Source: Spironucleus salmonicida
Taxonomy: Eukaryota > Fornicata > Diplomonadida > Hexamitidae
DNA length: 64,000 bases
Assembly (NCBI GenBank): GCA_000497125.2
Contig: CM035321.1
Coordinates: 1,020,001 to 1,084,000 of the forward strand
Direction: 5' to 3'
Shown: positions 20,788 through 31,505 of the stretch, piece after piece
Numbering within the stretch: position 1 is the first letter of the stretch
Layout: every line of letters begins with the position of its first letter
Program-made: the position numbers and the translations under genes
Notes under the pieces: generated by a model
What the model was told of the DNA's origin: nothing
Databases searched by the model: none
The model's input: the letters and a program-made list of their open reading frames with translations, nothing else

Positions 20788-20834
20788 TTTTGGTGGGCGC
20801 CGGATATTAAATACCAAGGCGCGTATTCCCCAAA
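20788..20834. promoter_or_regulatory. 47-bp bidirectional promoter (left arm)
   Basis: The only DNA between two divergent start codons (20787 minus, 20835 plus). It has an ATATTAAATACC core and ends in CCAAAA/CCCCAAA just before each ATG. Such compact spacing implies very short leaders and a shared initiator. Confidence 0.5.
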
Positions 20835-21194
20835 ATGACGCTCTTCCCCTACGCCTGCACGAACCTGACCTGCCGGTTCACGCCCCTCTTCGTGAACTCG
20901 CTGGCGATCCAGCTGCTGCTGGAGGAGGGCCTGCAGATATTCAACGCGATCATGCTGATCTTCCGCGTCCGGAAGCACCGCAAGAGCTTCATGCGCGATG
21001 TGGCCGTCCTCACGGCGGTCTGCGGCCACCAGCTGTGCAAGACGATCGTGCAGACCGTGCTCACGAGCGCCTTCCTACTGGCCTTCTACACCAAGCTGCA
21101 GATCCTCACCACGCTCTCGCAGCTCAGCATCGTCGTGTGGAACGCCTGCTTCGTGCTCTTCACCATCGCGCTCCAGTACTTTCACCTGATGTGA
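20835..21194 (+). CDS. Small multi-pass membrane protein, 119 aa (left copy)
   Basis: Start context ccccaaaATGACG. An amphipathic or membrane segment (LLEEGLQIFNAIMLIF), a basic loop (RVRKHRKSF), then two or three hydrophobic helices (DVAVLTAVCGHQL; TVLTSAFLLAFY; LSIVVWNACFVLFTIALQYF). The right copy differs by L3F. The C-terminal half is similar to that of the 92-aa ORF 0.6 kb downstream, suggesting a tandem family. Confidence 0.65.
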   Translation: MTLFPYACTNLTCRFTPLFVNSLAIQLLLEEGLQIFNAIMLIFRVRKHRKSFMRDVAVLTAVCGHQLCKTIVQTVLTSAFLLAFYTKLQILTTLSQLSIVVWNACFVLFTIALQYFHLM

Positions 21195-21221
21195 CCCGTG
21201 GAAGTAAAATCTCACTGGCCC

Positions 21222-21557
21222 TCAGAGGGCGATGGCCTGCGCCATGGAGGATATCCTGATCTCGATCTCCTCCAGCACGCCCGAGATCCGGCCCAGCTTG
21301 TAGACCATGTCCTCCGAGTCGTTGATCAGCGCGAGGATGTTCTGCGTCACCATCTTCATGTGGGTGTCCTCCATTATGGACAGGGCGCGGAAGCAGAACA
21401 CATCGATCTGCGAGCAGGTCGAGGAGCGCGACACCGGGGTCACGGCCTGTAGGATGTCGTCGGCGGCAACCTAATACTTGCCTCTGAGGTTGTCCAGCTG
21501 CGTGGGGACGCTGCCGGGGGACCTGTTTCTGTTAATGAAGAGCGCGCCGGGTCTCAT
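21222..21557 (-). CDS. Coiled-coil protein, 111 aa (left copy)
   Basis: Starts at ATG 21557 (context ccgacaaaATG) and ends at TGA 21222, with one TAG (Gln) near 21472. The N-terminal 40 residues are polar (RNRSPGSVPTQLDNLRGKY). The C-terminal 60 form a heptad coil (MKMVTQNILALINDSEDMVY; GRISGVLEEIEIRISSMAQ). The size and layout resemble small trafficking-complex subunits (BLOC/BORC type), but no specific match is claimed. The right copy has I-to-V in EIEIR. Confidence 0.62.
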
Positions 21558-21838
21558 TTTGTCGGCTGAGCAGATAATTGGGCCGGCATTCGCAGCAATC
21601 GCCATAACCTATCCTACAGAAAAAACTTTTCAGTTTCTTGGAGTAAAGTCTCGCAAGCGTCGCGGTATTGATACTGTGATTTGGGCATCTGCCGGTTGAT
21701 ACATATTGCCCCAGAAGCGCATTTGGAGTGGCAGAAACATCGCGATTGGTGGCCAATTGGGTGCATCCGGTGCGTGTGTTGGACAAGGGGTGGCCTGGGC
21801 CCGCTCCAGTCATAAACCTATATCCTGCCCGGACTTCC

Positions 21839-22117
21839 ATGGTTCCGCAGAATACCATCATACCCGGACCCCGTCGCCCGAGAAATGTGCCTCTTCCCCT
21901 ACTCCACCTTGCCAGCCTCGGCCTGCTGCTGGCCAGCGCCCAGAAGCACCGCCTGGGCCTCGTGTGCGTGGGATGCCTGGTCGTCACCTTCGTCCAGGCG
22001 CTGCTGTCCAGCTACATCCTGGTCTTCCTCTCGGTCCAGCTCACGCTCACGCAGGGCGTCAGCCAGGCCGGTATGGCGCTGCTGAACCTCGCAGGGCAGC
22101 TCTTAGTCGGGCTCTGA
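21839..22117 (+). CDS. Small membrane protein, 92 aa, paralogue of the 119-aa protein (left copy)
   Basis: Hydrophobic helices LHLASLGLLLASAQ, GLVCVGCLVVTFVQALL and YILVFLSVQLTLTQ align loosely with the C-terminal half of 20835-21194, including a shared KHR before the helices. In a second frame the DNA reads MCLFPYS, similar to the start MTLFPYA of the 119-aa gene, so the 5' part probably underwent a frameshift. Three of the few arm differences change residues here (P/S, S/R, S/R), more than elsewhere, which fits relaxed constraint. Confidence 0.4.
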   Translation: MVPQNTIIPGPRRPRNVPLPLLHLASLGLLLASAQKHRLGLVCVGCLVVTFVQALLSSYILVFLSVQLTLTQGVSQAGMALLNLAGQLLVGL

Positions 22118-22256
22118 CTCATCGGTTCAGCGGGTACGACATCGCGAGGGTTCGGCCCCATCCGGCCCAGAGCGCGGGGTCTCGCTACACTTGCTCTACA
22201 GCCCAGCCTGGCTCTCCCTCGCACCCATAGGGCCGTGCCCAGGGTAATGCGTCCCC

Positions 22257-22667
22257 ATGCTTCAGAATTAGGCCCTCGCATTTTCGAATCGGCCCACCTG
22301 CCCGCTTTCGGCCTACATACCCACGTATCCGGTTGGCCGAACTGTAGAAAAGAACCCCCTATTGTATACCCTTCTGCTGCGAGTTTGGACCCGAAGAGTG
22401 TGTTTCCACTAATCGGAGTATCCGCCAGAATGGACTCCGGGAGCACCCCCTTTCCCGTAGAATCGCCGGCCTCTAGTATACGAAAATCGCACCTCCCAGG
22501 CCCCACCCAAAACGAAACCGATCGTGCGCCAGAGCAACCAGACCCTCAGGCCCCATCTCGCCTGCGTGCTGGCCCCCGCTGGCTTCCCCATGGAGGGCGA
22601 CGACTCGCTCCAGCTGTCCGGCAGCAAGTACCCGTCGGCACGGCGCTTCTTCCTAGATGCGGAGTGA
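22257..22667 (+). CDS. Hypothetical 136-aa protein, paralogue of 57133 (left copy)
   Basis: Frame without TGA from ATG 22257 to TGA 22665, three TAR codons. The second half, KTKPIVRQSNQTLRPH then a V-L-x-P segment and GDDSLQLSGSKYPSARR, aligns with KPIMRCSPRS, IVLPP and YDDSLQLSES in the AT-rich gene at 57133. A substitution I noticed between the arms here (CAT/CAC in RPHLA) is silent in this frame but not in the overlapping plus frame, which supports the choice. The N-terminal start is uncertain. Function unknown. Confidence 0.5.
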
Positions 22668-22884
22668 TACATATAGTACGTTCGGCCCGGCGCTAGAAAC
22701 GCCGCGGCAGCACTATAACTTGCCTCACAGCAGGCTGCCGCGCTAGACCTTGGAAGGTCGCGCGCCCAGTCTTTAGAAACCCAGTTTTTCTGAATACCTC
22801 ATCCGCAAATCTAATTTATATTACGTATATTTCACGCTTTTTATTTGGGTGCAATACCCTTCCCAGCCTATTCCGTTTCACAAA

Positions 22885-24657
22885 ATGGCCGATCCTGGAA
22901 CCTGCGTAGACTTCCTGAGCTCCTGCAAAGCGGGCTTCTACTGTCCCGAGGACGGATAGCCAGGCAGAAAATGCCTGGTGTGCTCCGAATAAACCGGCTA
23001 CTTCAACAGCTGCAACTGCTAGGACAGCGTCGTCACCCCCCACTGCCGCGAATGTACTGCCGGAGCCTGTACGGCCTGCGTGGACTCCACCTACTTGGAA
23101 AACGGCGCGTGCGAGGACTGCATTCCTGGCTGCGAGCGCTGCGTGGACGGCCGGACGTGTATTGCCTGCGAACATGGGTACCTCATGAACACGACAACAA
23201 ACAGGTGCGAGGCGGTCTGCAAAATGAACAGCGAATGCGATTACGGCGAGAACTAGTTCTGCGACCAGAGCAACAAAACCTGCAAGGCCTGCCGCAATAA
23301 TTGCGAGTTCTGCCTGGCTGACAATGTCTGCACGCAATGCAGCAGCAGGGACCACGCCCTCAACCACGACGGAACCTGCACCACCGAATGCCCGAATCTG
23401 CAGAACGGACAGTACTGCAAGAACGGCACCGCCATGACCTGCGCCCCTGGGCTCACTTCGGACTGCAAGTGCGGGTTTGCGATCAACTGCGCGTCCTGCA
23501 CCTCCTCCGGAAATTCTTGTGCAACATGCGTCCCGAACACTAGCAAGGATAGGGATGGGAAGTGTCTCGTTTGCGCAGAGGGCTACGAGCTGCTCAATAG
23601 CTCTTGCTGGCCCAAGAACAACGTCCCGCCGGTATCTGGTACCTGTTCCTCCGAGGTCTCAAGCTGCCGCGTGGGCTATTTCTGCGATGCCACGGGGACG
23701 AAGATTCTCCTCTGCAAGCAGTGCTCCGCCTCCATCAAGCCAGGCCAGGGATGCTACTGCACAGATGGCGTCGCTACGGCGGACTGCCTTTCGTGCAGTG
23801 GTGCGACGTGCGCGACGTGCATTTCTGGGAGCTTTTTGGCTGGCGGAAAGTGCGAGCGCTGCCCCGTGAACTGCGCGGTTTGCACGAATGCGGGAACGTG
23901 CACGACGTGCGCCACTGGGTACATTTCTGGCCTGGATGGGAAGTGCGTCCTGGCTTGCAAAGTCGATAAGGACTGCAAAAACGGGGTCGCGGAGTTCTGC
24001 GACAGGACGACCGGAAAGTGCGCATCATGCATCCAAAACTGCTAGACCTGCGTGGATAACTCGACGTGTAAGACGTGCAAATCTGGATACTCTCTGGTCC
24101 CTAGCGCCAAGCAGTGCATTGTGAGCTGTAGAAGCAGCCAGGACTGCTCCGGGGGTGTTTCGTAATTTTGCAACAGCGCCACTGGACTCTGCGGAAATTG
24201 CAGCGCAAACTGCGCCGCCTGCGCTTCTAGTACTGTTTGCAGCTCTTGCAGTGCAGGCTTCGTCGCAACGACGGCCGGAGTATGTGTTAAGGGGTGCACA
24301 GACTTTCAGAACGGGCAGTATTGCAAAGACGCCGCTGCAGCCAGCTGCGCAGAGGGTATCGACAGTCAGTGCAAGTGCGGGGATAACGTAAACTGTGCTA
24401 CGTGCGATTTGAAGACGGTTCAGTGCGAAAAGTGCCTGAAAGGCATACTTAAAGACGAATCTGGGAAGTGTATGAAGTGTCTCGCTGGGCATACACTAAT
24501 TGGATCAGTATGCTAAAAAGATCCTGATGTGCCTGTGGAGGATGGAAATAAGCTTAGCGGCGGCGCAATTGCCGGTATTGTAATAGCTATGATGGTGCTA
24601 ATTGGAGGAATTGGGTGTGGAGTTGTCTACTATTTGATGAAGCGCTATAAGAAGTGA
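22885..24657 (+). CDS. Cysteine-rich membrane protein (VSP/HCMP-like), 590 aa (left copy)
   Basis: Start context ttcacaaaATGGCC; no classical signal peptide. About 540 residues of CxxC-type repeats follow ([36 protein letters not shown]; repeated NCxxC and GYxL/GYxS modules). Then comes a membrane helix ([20 protein letters not shown]) and a short tail ending YLMKRYKK. Seven TAA/TAG codons are Gln. The repeat modules with CxxC and GK-C spacing suggest furin/EGF-like disulphide folds on the cell surface, as in Giardia VSP relatives. It differs from the right copy in clustered patches near 23054-23076 and 23170-23215. Confidence 0.88.
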
Positions 24658-24776
24658 AATGTTTCCTTTTTATTGTTTAGTTAACTGAGTCAACGAATTT
24701 TTATTTTTTGTGTCTTGTATTATCGAAAATGTTAATATTTTTTACTCATTTTGATTTTATATGATTATTATATTCA

Positions 24777-24889
24777 TATGTATAACAAAAGTATTTTTGA
24801 ATGTAAATTGATTATCAGTTGCGTTGATGAAGTAGATGAAAATAACATTTACTATCTTAATTTATTGTAAATTTATATAGGAATGCAAA
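24777..24889. repeat. Inverted repeat half (pairs with 25668-25785)
   Basis: About 110 bp matching the reverse complement of 25668-25785 at roughly 85%. The core is GATGAAAATAACATTTACT followed by a shared Leu/Ile-coding-like AT run. The two halves are about 780 bp apart. Confidence 0.8.
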
Positions 24890-25667
24890 CAGTTCGTAAT
24901 TATCTTGTTTAATATTGAAATAAATTTTTGATATTAACTGGTTATTTTAACTAATAACCCAGGCTATACTGATTCCGTAGTATAATAATAGAATATCTTT
25001 TATTTGTTCAGAGATAATATCTAAGTAGCTATACAAAATACTTTATGAATGTTAGAATGAAACCTAATAAAGTATATATTTTTACTGTATTATTATATAA
25101 TACAATAGTAAAATGTATGGTACTAATATATAATTCAAATAATGAATTTTAGCACTTAAGCTTTTAGTATTTTAAAATTTAACATCAATATATATTTTAA
25201 TACCTAAAAAATTAATCTTAAAGGAGTTAAGACCAAAGTAAAATTTGACGATAAAAAATAATAACACTATTGATATTATAATAAATAAATTTTATGACAC
25301 TAAGTTAGTCAAGATTCATTAAATCACAACTATAACATAGGATACATTAACTGCAAGGTGGCATTTTCATTACTAATAGGTTTCTAGATCCATAACATTA
25401 GATAGAATTTTCAACTACGTATTATTGACATTATATTACCTATTAGTTTAAATGTATAACTATATAGTATTAAAATTTAAAAAGATTTATCTATAGAAAT
25501 AGGCAGTATCAACTATGCATAAGTTTATTCAGCCAGAAATTTAAATAAAAGCTATTTCACTGACTTATAAATGATCCAGCTATTTTTGCAAAAATTTAAA
25601 TTATTAATCCCTTAAAATAATATTATGAACTTACTTGTAGTATATAAACCTCATAGAAGATATTATT

Positions 25668-25785
25668 TCATATGCATTCATATATAAGTTTACAATAAAT
25701 TAAGATAGTAAATGTTATTTTCATCTACCTCATCAAAGTAACTGATGAGAATCAATTTACACTCAAAATGCATTTTATTATAGAC
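25668..25785. repeat. Inverted repeat half (pairs with 24777-24889)
   Basis: Other half of the 110-bp inverted pair. A MITE-like unit or old element ends are possible. Confidence 0.8.
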
Positions 25786-25831
25786 ATAAATATAATAGGA
25801 GTAAGTAGCTAAGTACAAAAACAACTTTCTG

Positions 25832-25970
25832 CTGCATTCAGTTTTAAACCCACCAAAGTCATTTTATGATAGTGTTGTCATCATAACAATGACTTGCCGT
25901 ATTTTAAATCGAAGCCGACTGAACCATACTTTTAGTAAGTATTACTTACTACTCCATTAATTGAATGCAG
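25832..25970. repeat. Nested hairpin cluster
   Basis: Outer arms CTGCATTCA (25832) and TGAATGCAG (25962). Inside lie a stem of AAGTCATT/AATGACTT plus TATGAT/ATCATA (25856-25895) and the perfect inverted repeat TAGTAAGTA-T-TACTTACTA (25933-25951). All are present in the mirror copy. Confidence 0.7.
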
Positions 25971-26057
25971 TCAAAGACAAATTTGATTAATAAATGATCA
26001 ATAAACATAAATATTAAATAAATAGAAACCCAATAGTTTAGAAAAATAACATAGCAA

Positions 26058-26109
26058 GCGGCCCGACCCGAAAGCGATTGCTTTAGAGATTGCTGGGCGG
26101 GTGGGTCGC
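26058..26109. other. GC-rich hairpin in AT-rich DNA
   Basis: GCGGCCCGACCC pairs with the following GGGTGGGTCGC with two wobbles and one mismatch; the loop itself holds a small AAAGC/GCTTT stem. It lies 130 bp upstream of the ORF at 26239. It could be a structured RNA, a promoter element or an element end. Confidence 0.45.
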
Positions 26110-26238
26110 ATTAAACAAAATCAGAGCATCAAAATTATAGATCATTTTATTTATTTAAAATCAAAAAATAAAATATGATTAAAATAGTAAAAGCAAAAAG
26201 CTGTAATTTAACAAATTAATTTTTTAAACCCATATAAA

Positions 26239-26793
26239 ATGTAGCTCAATCACACCAAACTTGTATAATCAGACACTAAAGGTATTCTATAAGCATTGTA
26301 ATAAGTTTCATAACAGTACTTGAAGAAAGAGATATCTCTTTAAGAGTATTACTAAAAATCATAGCAATATAAATTATAGCATCTTCATATTAAATTACTG
26401 AAATATAAAGTATCAAAAGATAACTTAAATTACAATGAAGCTATTCTCTTAAAATAACATATACTAAAATAAGAAAGATCAGGTCACACTAGCAATCAGA
26501 TAAAATTAAAATTGATTACTACACCAAATATTAAAAAGAATATAAGCACAGAACTATTTTAAAGGATTAAACAGAATAAACTAATAAATATTACTTTACA
26601 CTAAAAATACGTTTCACAACAATATAAAACTAGAGAAACTAATTTGTTAAACGCTAAAATAGAAAAATTTAAAGATGTACTTGAGAATCTATACGAATAC
26701 ACTTTAAGGAGTTATTTCCGAAAACTGACTTAAATAGATATATAATATACTTACTACTATTAAGGAATCAGATTCAAAAATTAAAATTAATGA
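26239..26793 (+). CDS. Lys/Gln-rich 184-aa protein upstream of DNA polymerase (left copy)
   Basis: ATG in the context atataaaATG, TGA at 26791, about 25 Gln codons nearly all written TAA/TAG. Basic and coiled-coil-like (ISLQEYYQKSQQYKLQ; NLLNAKIEKFKDVLENLYEY). It lies 81 bp before the polymerase ATG on the same strand, where protein-primed elements sometimes carry a terminal-protein gene, but no motif supports that. Kept open in both arms. Confidence 0.45.
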
Positions 26794-26874
26794 ATAAGTA
26801 TATATTATGATTAATTTAATGTAGATAACGTTAAGTTGAATTAAAGAATTAATACCGAGTGTAGCTTACCATAA

Positions 26875-29800
26875 ATGAATTTACCACGTAGCGAAACGAT
26901 AGAATAGTTTTTAATTGAATTCGATAGAAATTTGTCTTTTACAGTTCACGCAGGCGAAACCTTTACATGTCAGCAAGATAGAGTTAACGGAAATATTAAT
27001 TCATTCCTTTTTATAATAATATAATATATCGTTTACAATAAAAAATTATACACATTATTTTGTTAAATTAAAACTAAGAGAAAGAGGTTTAAATACAAAC
27101 ATTTAAAGAAATAATGGCGGATAGTACAAAAATTTGCTGTATAAAGAAATTTAAAGGGTGAATTATCATTTTCAAATATTGGTATTAAGCAAGTTTTAGA
27201 GATTAATATTGATGATTTAGTTGAGTCTTTGTTTGAGGTATTTGAAATGTTCTATAAGATGTTTAATGAATGGGATCCGACTTATGACTACGGATTTTAA
27301 ATAGGCTTACTTCGCAAAAATTCAGGAAATGCATATGAAGAAGATAAATAAATAAAATATCTTTATAAAAGATCAATATTCTTTGTTAGAAATAATGATG
27401 AAAAGTGTTTATATGCAGCAATAATTTCAGCATCCATTAAAAAAACAACTTATTGTTAATGGTAAATATACTTTTAAAATTAATAATTAAATATACATGA
27501 TTCCTAAAGATGCATTCAGTCATGGAAGATAACTTAGAAACTATTCAATAAATGTAAAAGTTATAACTTATATTTCTTTACTTAGTTATTATTTGGATTT
27601 ATAAGCATTGTTGGAGATGATTTATCAGGGGAGGAAATAGTTTAAAGAGCAGAAAGCGTATTCGAATTAAATATACTAAGATTAACATTAGCAAATTAAA
27701 ATGATATCTTACCATCTCGTACAGAAGATTTATTACTTGTTCAAAACAAAACAGCGAATTACAAAGGGCATTACAATGTAATTATGGAATATAAATAATA
27801 CGTAAATACTATCAAACCACTCTACAAAGATTATAATTATTGCTACTAACATAGATTGTTTACATACCGTAGAAACAAATGTAAAAACTGTGTTCTAGTA
27901 GGAGCAGTTGATCAAGAATATTATTGTTAGCTCTGTTGTTACAAACATGAATTGGATTAAAATAACATGAATCATTAATGCGAGAATTGCAATATTAGAG
28001 TAAACCATGAACCTAATACTAAATGCTTAAAAAGAAATAATGATATTTGTTAATTATTTACGCCTTGTGTTAATTGTGGTAGGATTCATAGTAGTATGAG
28101 TAACTGCTATGCAAAATTATAACATGATGAGTTATACTTTAAAGAAGGGCTGCTTAAGAAAGATTAAAAGTCATACGTAGTTTGGGATATTGAAAGCTAC
28201 TTTGAAAACGTTCCAGAAGAATTAATAGACAAAGCTTCAATGCAACACATACCGTTTTTAGTATCTTGGTATATAATGAAATATGATAGAGCGAAGAATG
28301 AATATACTTAACAAGACTTCTTTTATAAAAACAACCTTACGTTTATACAACATGGTACCTTTACTCCATCAAATGATTAATTCTTAATTAAGTTTATTGA
28401 TCATATGAAACTTGTAGATATGAAATATAAGGTATACGATTTCTACGCTCACAATGCAGCTGCATATGATAATTATTTATTACTATCTGAAGTATCAAAA
28501 TACGGAGTTGAAAACTATAAGACTGACACTATAATTAGTAATAACAAACTACTTCAACTAAAATTGATAATATATATTTTAAAGATTCATTTAGAATCAT
28601 TCCTATGCCACTGTCTAAATTAAATAAAGACTTAGATTTGAGACTTGTTGTAGGAAAACAGCTGCAGTCATATACGTACCTGACTAAAAACATGTTTGAT
28701 TAATTTATTGAAAGAAGAGGTAAACTAATGACCATAAAACAACTTGTAGATTCAAACAACCTATAGTTAAAACATTTTAATAACTTGTCAAAAGATGAGT
28801 TTGAATAGTACGTAATTGACTATGGGCATATTGACTATGTTACTTAATACGTAAACTACTGCATTCCAGACTGTTTCGTTTTAGCTGTAGCAATAAGGAA
28901 GTAAATTGAAATCTCACTTCAGGAATAAAAAGTCAACATCATTAATTATTTAACAGCACCAGCAATGGCTATGAACTTAAATACTCATCATTGTGTTTCA
29001 TAATTATAAAATGGATTCTAAGATTTAAAACATAACAAATCTAAATGTGAATGCAAGTTGTCTTAATTAATTTAATAAGATATTTAATTAGTAAATAAAT
29101 TATTAGATACTGGTTTTAATAAATATCAAATGTTTTATATAACTAGCAATTCAAAGGATCAAGATACAGCATTGACATGGTGTTAACGGCTGATAATAAG
29201 AAATATGGGCTTGAGTTAGATGGTACCTTTTATCATGGATTAAAAGAACTAAGTTGCAAAGATGAATATCATATATTATAACATGAAAGATTAGAAGCTC
29301 ATAATAATAAAACTTAAGATTTAAATGATAAAGTAAAACTCAATGGCTTCGTGTAAATATTTCACGTAACTCACAAGCAGTGTATACAATTCGAAAAAGA
29401 TAACAATGTAAAGATAGAAGTACCTAAACGCTTTGACATAACCAACAGATCAATCTTGACTGAAGGAAGAGCATAGTGCTTTACAGATCACATGAAAATA
29501 AACAAGAAGAAGTTTAAGATGTACGGAATTGATTTCATATAGCTGTATCCATCTGCAATGGTATTTAGGAACTGGCCATTAAGTGATTTAGTTATTGGAA
29601 CGCATTACGGAAACACTATTTATGATTCAACAATACACGACGAGTATAATATTAATTAATTCAAATTTAAAATAGATTAAAAGTATATTGATTAAGTAAA
29701 GTAGTATGTTAAATAGATCCCAAGAATCATTAACTCCGAAGCAATGCTGTAGTACTTCTTATAAGGATGTGATAACCATAAAAGATTGATCTAAATCAAA

Positions 29801-31079
29801 TGTCAAATGCTTCCTCCATAGTTATTAAAGTACCCAGTTTTAGGAACTAACATTTGTGCTAAGTTACTATATCCACTTTGCAGAACATGTTCGGAATAGA
29901 AATGCTTAGATGTAAACAATCATGCACGTTACAACCACAATGAAGATGAAATAATACTTACAGGAGTATGGCATGGAACTGAATTGATAAATGCTTTATA
30001 CGAAGGACATAAGTTCGGGGAGAAATACGAGGCACACACTTACTAAACATCAAGTTTTAATGATAACTAATATTAAGGAGGAAACTTCATTAATTCATAG
30101 ATGTTCAACAAGACAATGAACTCAGATCAAGATGATTATAAGGATGAAGCTGTACTAAAGCAATTAGCAAATGATTGTAACTTTGACTATATTTATAACG
30201 ATGGCATAGCATCAATCAAATAAAAGAGTGGAGTTGAATATAGGTAACTTAAACTAAACCAAGGAGTAAAGACCTTCTATACACTATTGTTAAATTCAAC
30301 GTATGGTAAGACAGGCTAGAATGTTGTAATACCAACGGAGTCGTTTGATAAGGGTGAATTCCTTTTTGGTATGCATGACGAAGAGCTGCATAAGAATTAT
30401 AAATTGAATTAATTGGATAAGTATGATTAAGAATACTTATGCATACGAATAAGAGTTGTAATAAACATAAAGAACCTAATCAAATGCATCCTTGGCAGGA
30501 ACGATAACAACAGTAGCAAGAACTATGCGTTATACATTAATAAGATATGTAAATGATGAATTAAAAGGAACTGTCTTATACGCTGATACAGATTCAGTTT
30601 ACTGTGTTTTAGATAGAGTAAAGTACACAAACTTAACTTCAGTAACATTCAAGAACACATACTCTTGCAAATGCGAATAGAAACTTGATCCAAATGAATG
30701 GGTTTGTATAGGAGCGAAGTAATATGCATATACAGATGGAGTTAGATATGCATAAACACCAAAAGGTATCACCTTAGATAAAACAGGTATTATTGAAGTA
30801 GAGGAAGGGAAGCTTGTTCATGTGTTCGATATTTATAAACCAATACTGTTTGATTAAATATAGGTTAACGAGGACGGTAGTATTTAAAAGAGAGACTCAA
30901 ACGCTGAGACAAAAGTAAAACAAGATCTAAACTTTATAAGAGATAATAAAATATATAACATATACACTCACACAAGATATAAAGTAATTAGGTAATAGTA
31001 ATAAAAGAGGCTTATTGATTTTAGTTCAAGAGTTGATTAAATATCAACATTGCTTTTTGGATATGATAAAGTATAATCA
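26875..31079 (+). pseudogene. Protein-primed family-B DNA polymerase, frameshifted (left copy)
   Basis: Polinton-type pPolB, about 1,400 codons, read with TAR=Gln. N-terminal basic domain with FEMFYKMFNEWDPTYDYGF and RSIFFVRNNDEKCLYAA; a Cys-rich zinc-binding region (27870-28125, C-x2-C pairs); exonuclease motif I VVWDIESYFENV; motif II YAHNAAAYDNYLLL; an inserted nuclease-like element with LELDGTFYHG (about 29212), typical of Polinton polymerases; polymerase motif A IDFIQLYPSAM, motif B LLNSTYGKTGQ, motif C LYADTDSVYC (about 30575). Five frame changes (about 27443, 27590, 28550, 29165, 30470) break the gene. The right copy has the same breaks. At the 3' end the right copy's TGA is changed, so the left frame reads on to 31472. 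It would replicate a viral or transposon DNA from a protein primer if intact. Confidence 0.9.
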
Positions 31080-31120
31080 CGATTTTATAATATGAATCAT
31101 TTTTTTAATCTATAATAAAA

Positions 31121-31472
31121 ATGGAGAATCAAGAAATCTTTTTTTCCAAGTCTCGATAGCATAGCTGGATATCATTATCTACGCTAGCTGTAGCTGTTCT
31201 CATTAGATGAGGTATCATACTTATCAAAGTTGGTATATTTGAACTTCTAATAGTACTCATGGCCAACCCTAAGTAAGTTAGTAAAAAAATAAAAAACAAA
31301 TGTTAAATACTTAAAATAATAAGGTAGTATAAAACTCAATAAAACTATTATCGACAACTCGAAAGAAGAGTTAGGATACTTAAATTAACTCATTAAACGA
31401 CTTGAAAAGTTTATTGAAATTTCTACAGTTTTTGATGTAATAACAGAATTATCCAGCTACTATGAGGCGTGA
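31121..31472 (+). pseudogene. Decayed membrane-anchored coiled-coil protein
   Basis: From ATG 31121 a frame reads MENQEIFFSKSRQ then hydrophobic ISLSTLAVAVLIR, an in-frame TGA, and IILIKVGIFELLIVLM. A second frame continues as a coil (SKEELGYLNQLIKRLEKFIE; FDVITELSSYYEA) to TGA 31470. One nonsense and one frameshift would explain this. It follows the polymerase and occurs only on the left side. Confidence 0.4.
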
Positions 31473-31505
31473 ACAAAGCTATATTTTTTAATTAATAAAA
31501 CAACC

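Larger units (their letters stand above)
24658..26238. other. AT-rich tract with inverted repeats, left arm
   Basis: No gene seen. It contains an inverted repeat pair (24777-24889 with 25668-25785), a nest of hairpins (25832-25970) and a GC-rich hairpin (26058-26109). This may be the terminal region of the polymerase-bearing element. It mirrors 44714-46297. Confidence 0.5.
18064..31079. repeat. Left arm of giant inverted repeat (about 13.0 kb)
   Basis: Mirror image of 39875-52890: paired positions sum to about 70953-70955 along the whole arm (for example 22885 with 48070; 26875 with 44077). Identity is roughly 98-99% by eye, with few indels. The outer end lies inside the MFS gene and the inner end at the stop codon of the polymerase gene. 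Confidence 0.95.

Noticed and set aside
22012-22672. Minus-strand frames of 87 and 164 codons in the palindrome arm
   Set aside because: Antisense shadows of the 92-aa and 136-aa plus genes; the plus frame has an AT-rich paralogue at 57133.
22816-23367. 183-codon minus frame over the cysteine-rich gene
   Set aside because: Antisense of the CxxC-repeat gene, giving a false Ala/Val-rich protein.
26239-26793. Terminal protein for protein-primed replication
   Set aside because: Position fits, but no priming-residue context or family similarity can be seen, so it stays a hypothetical protein.
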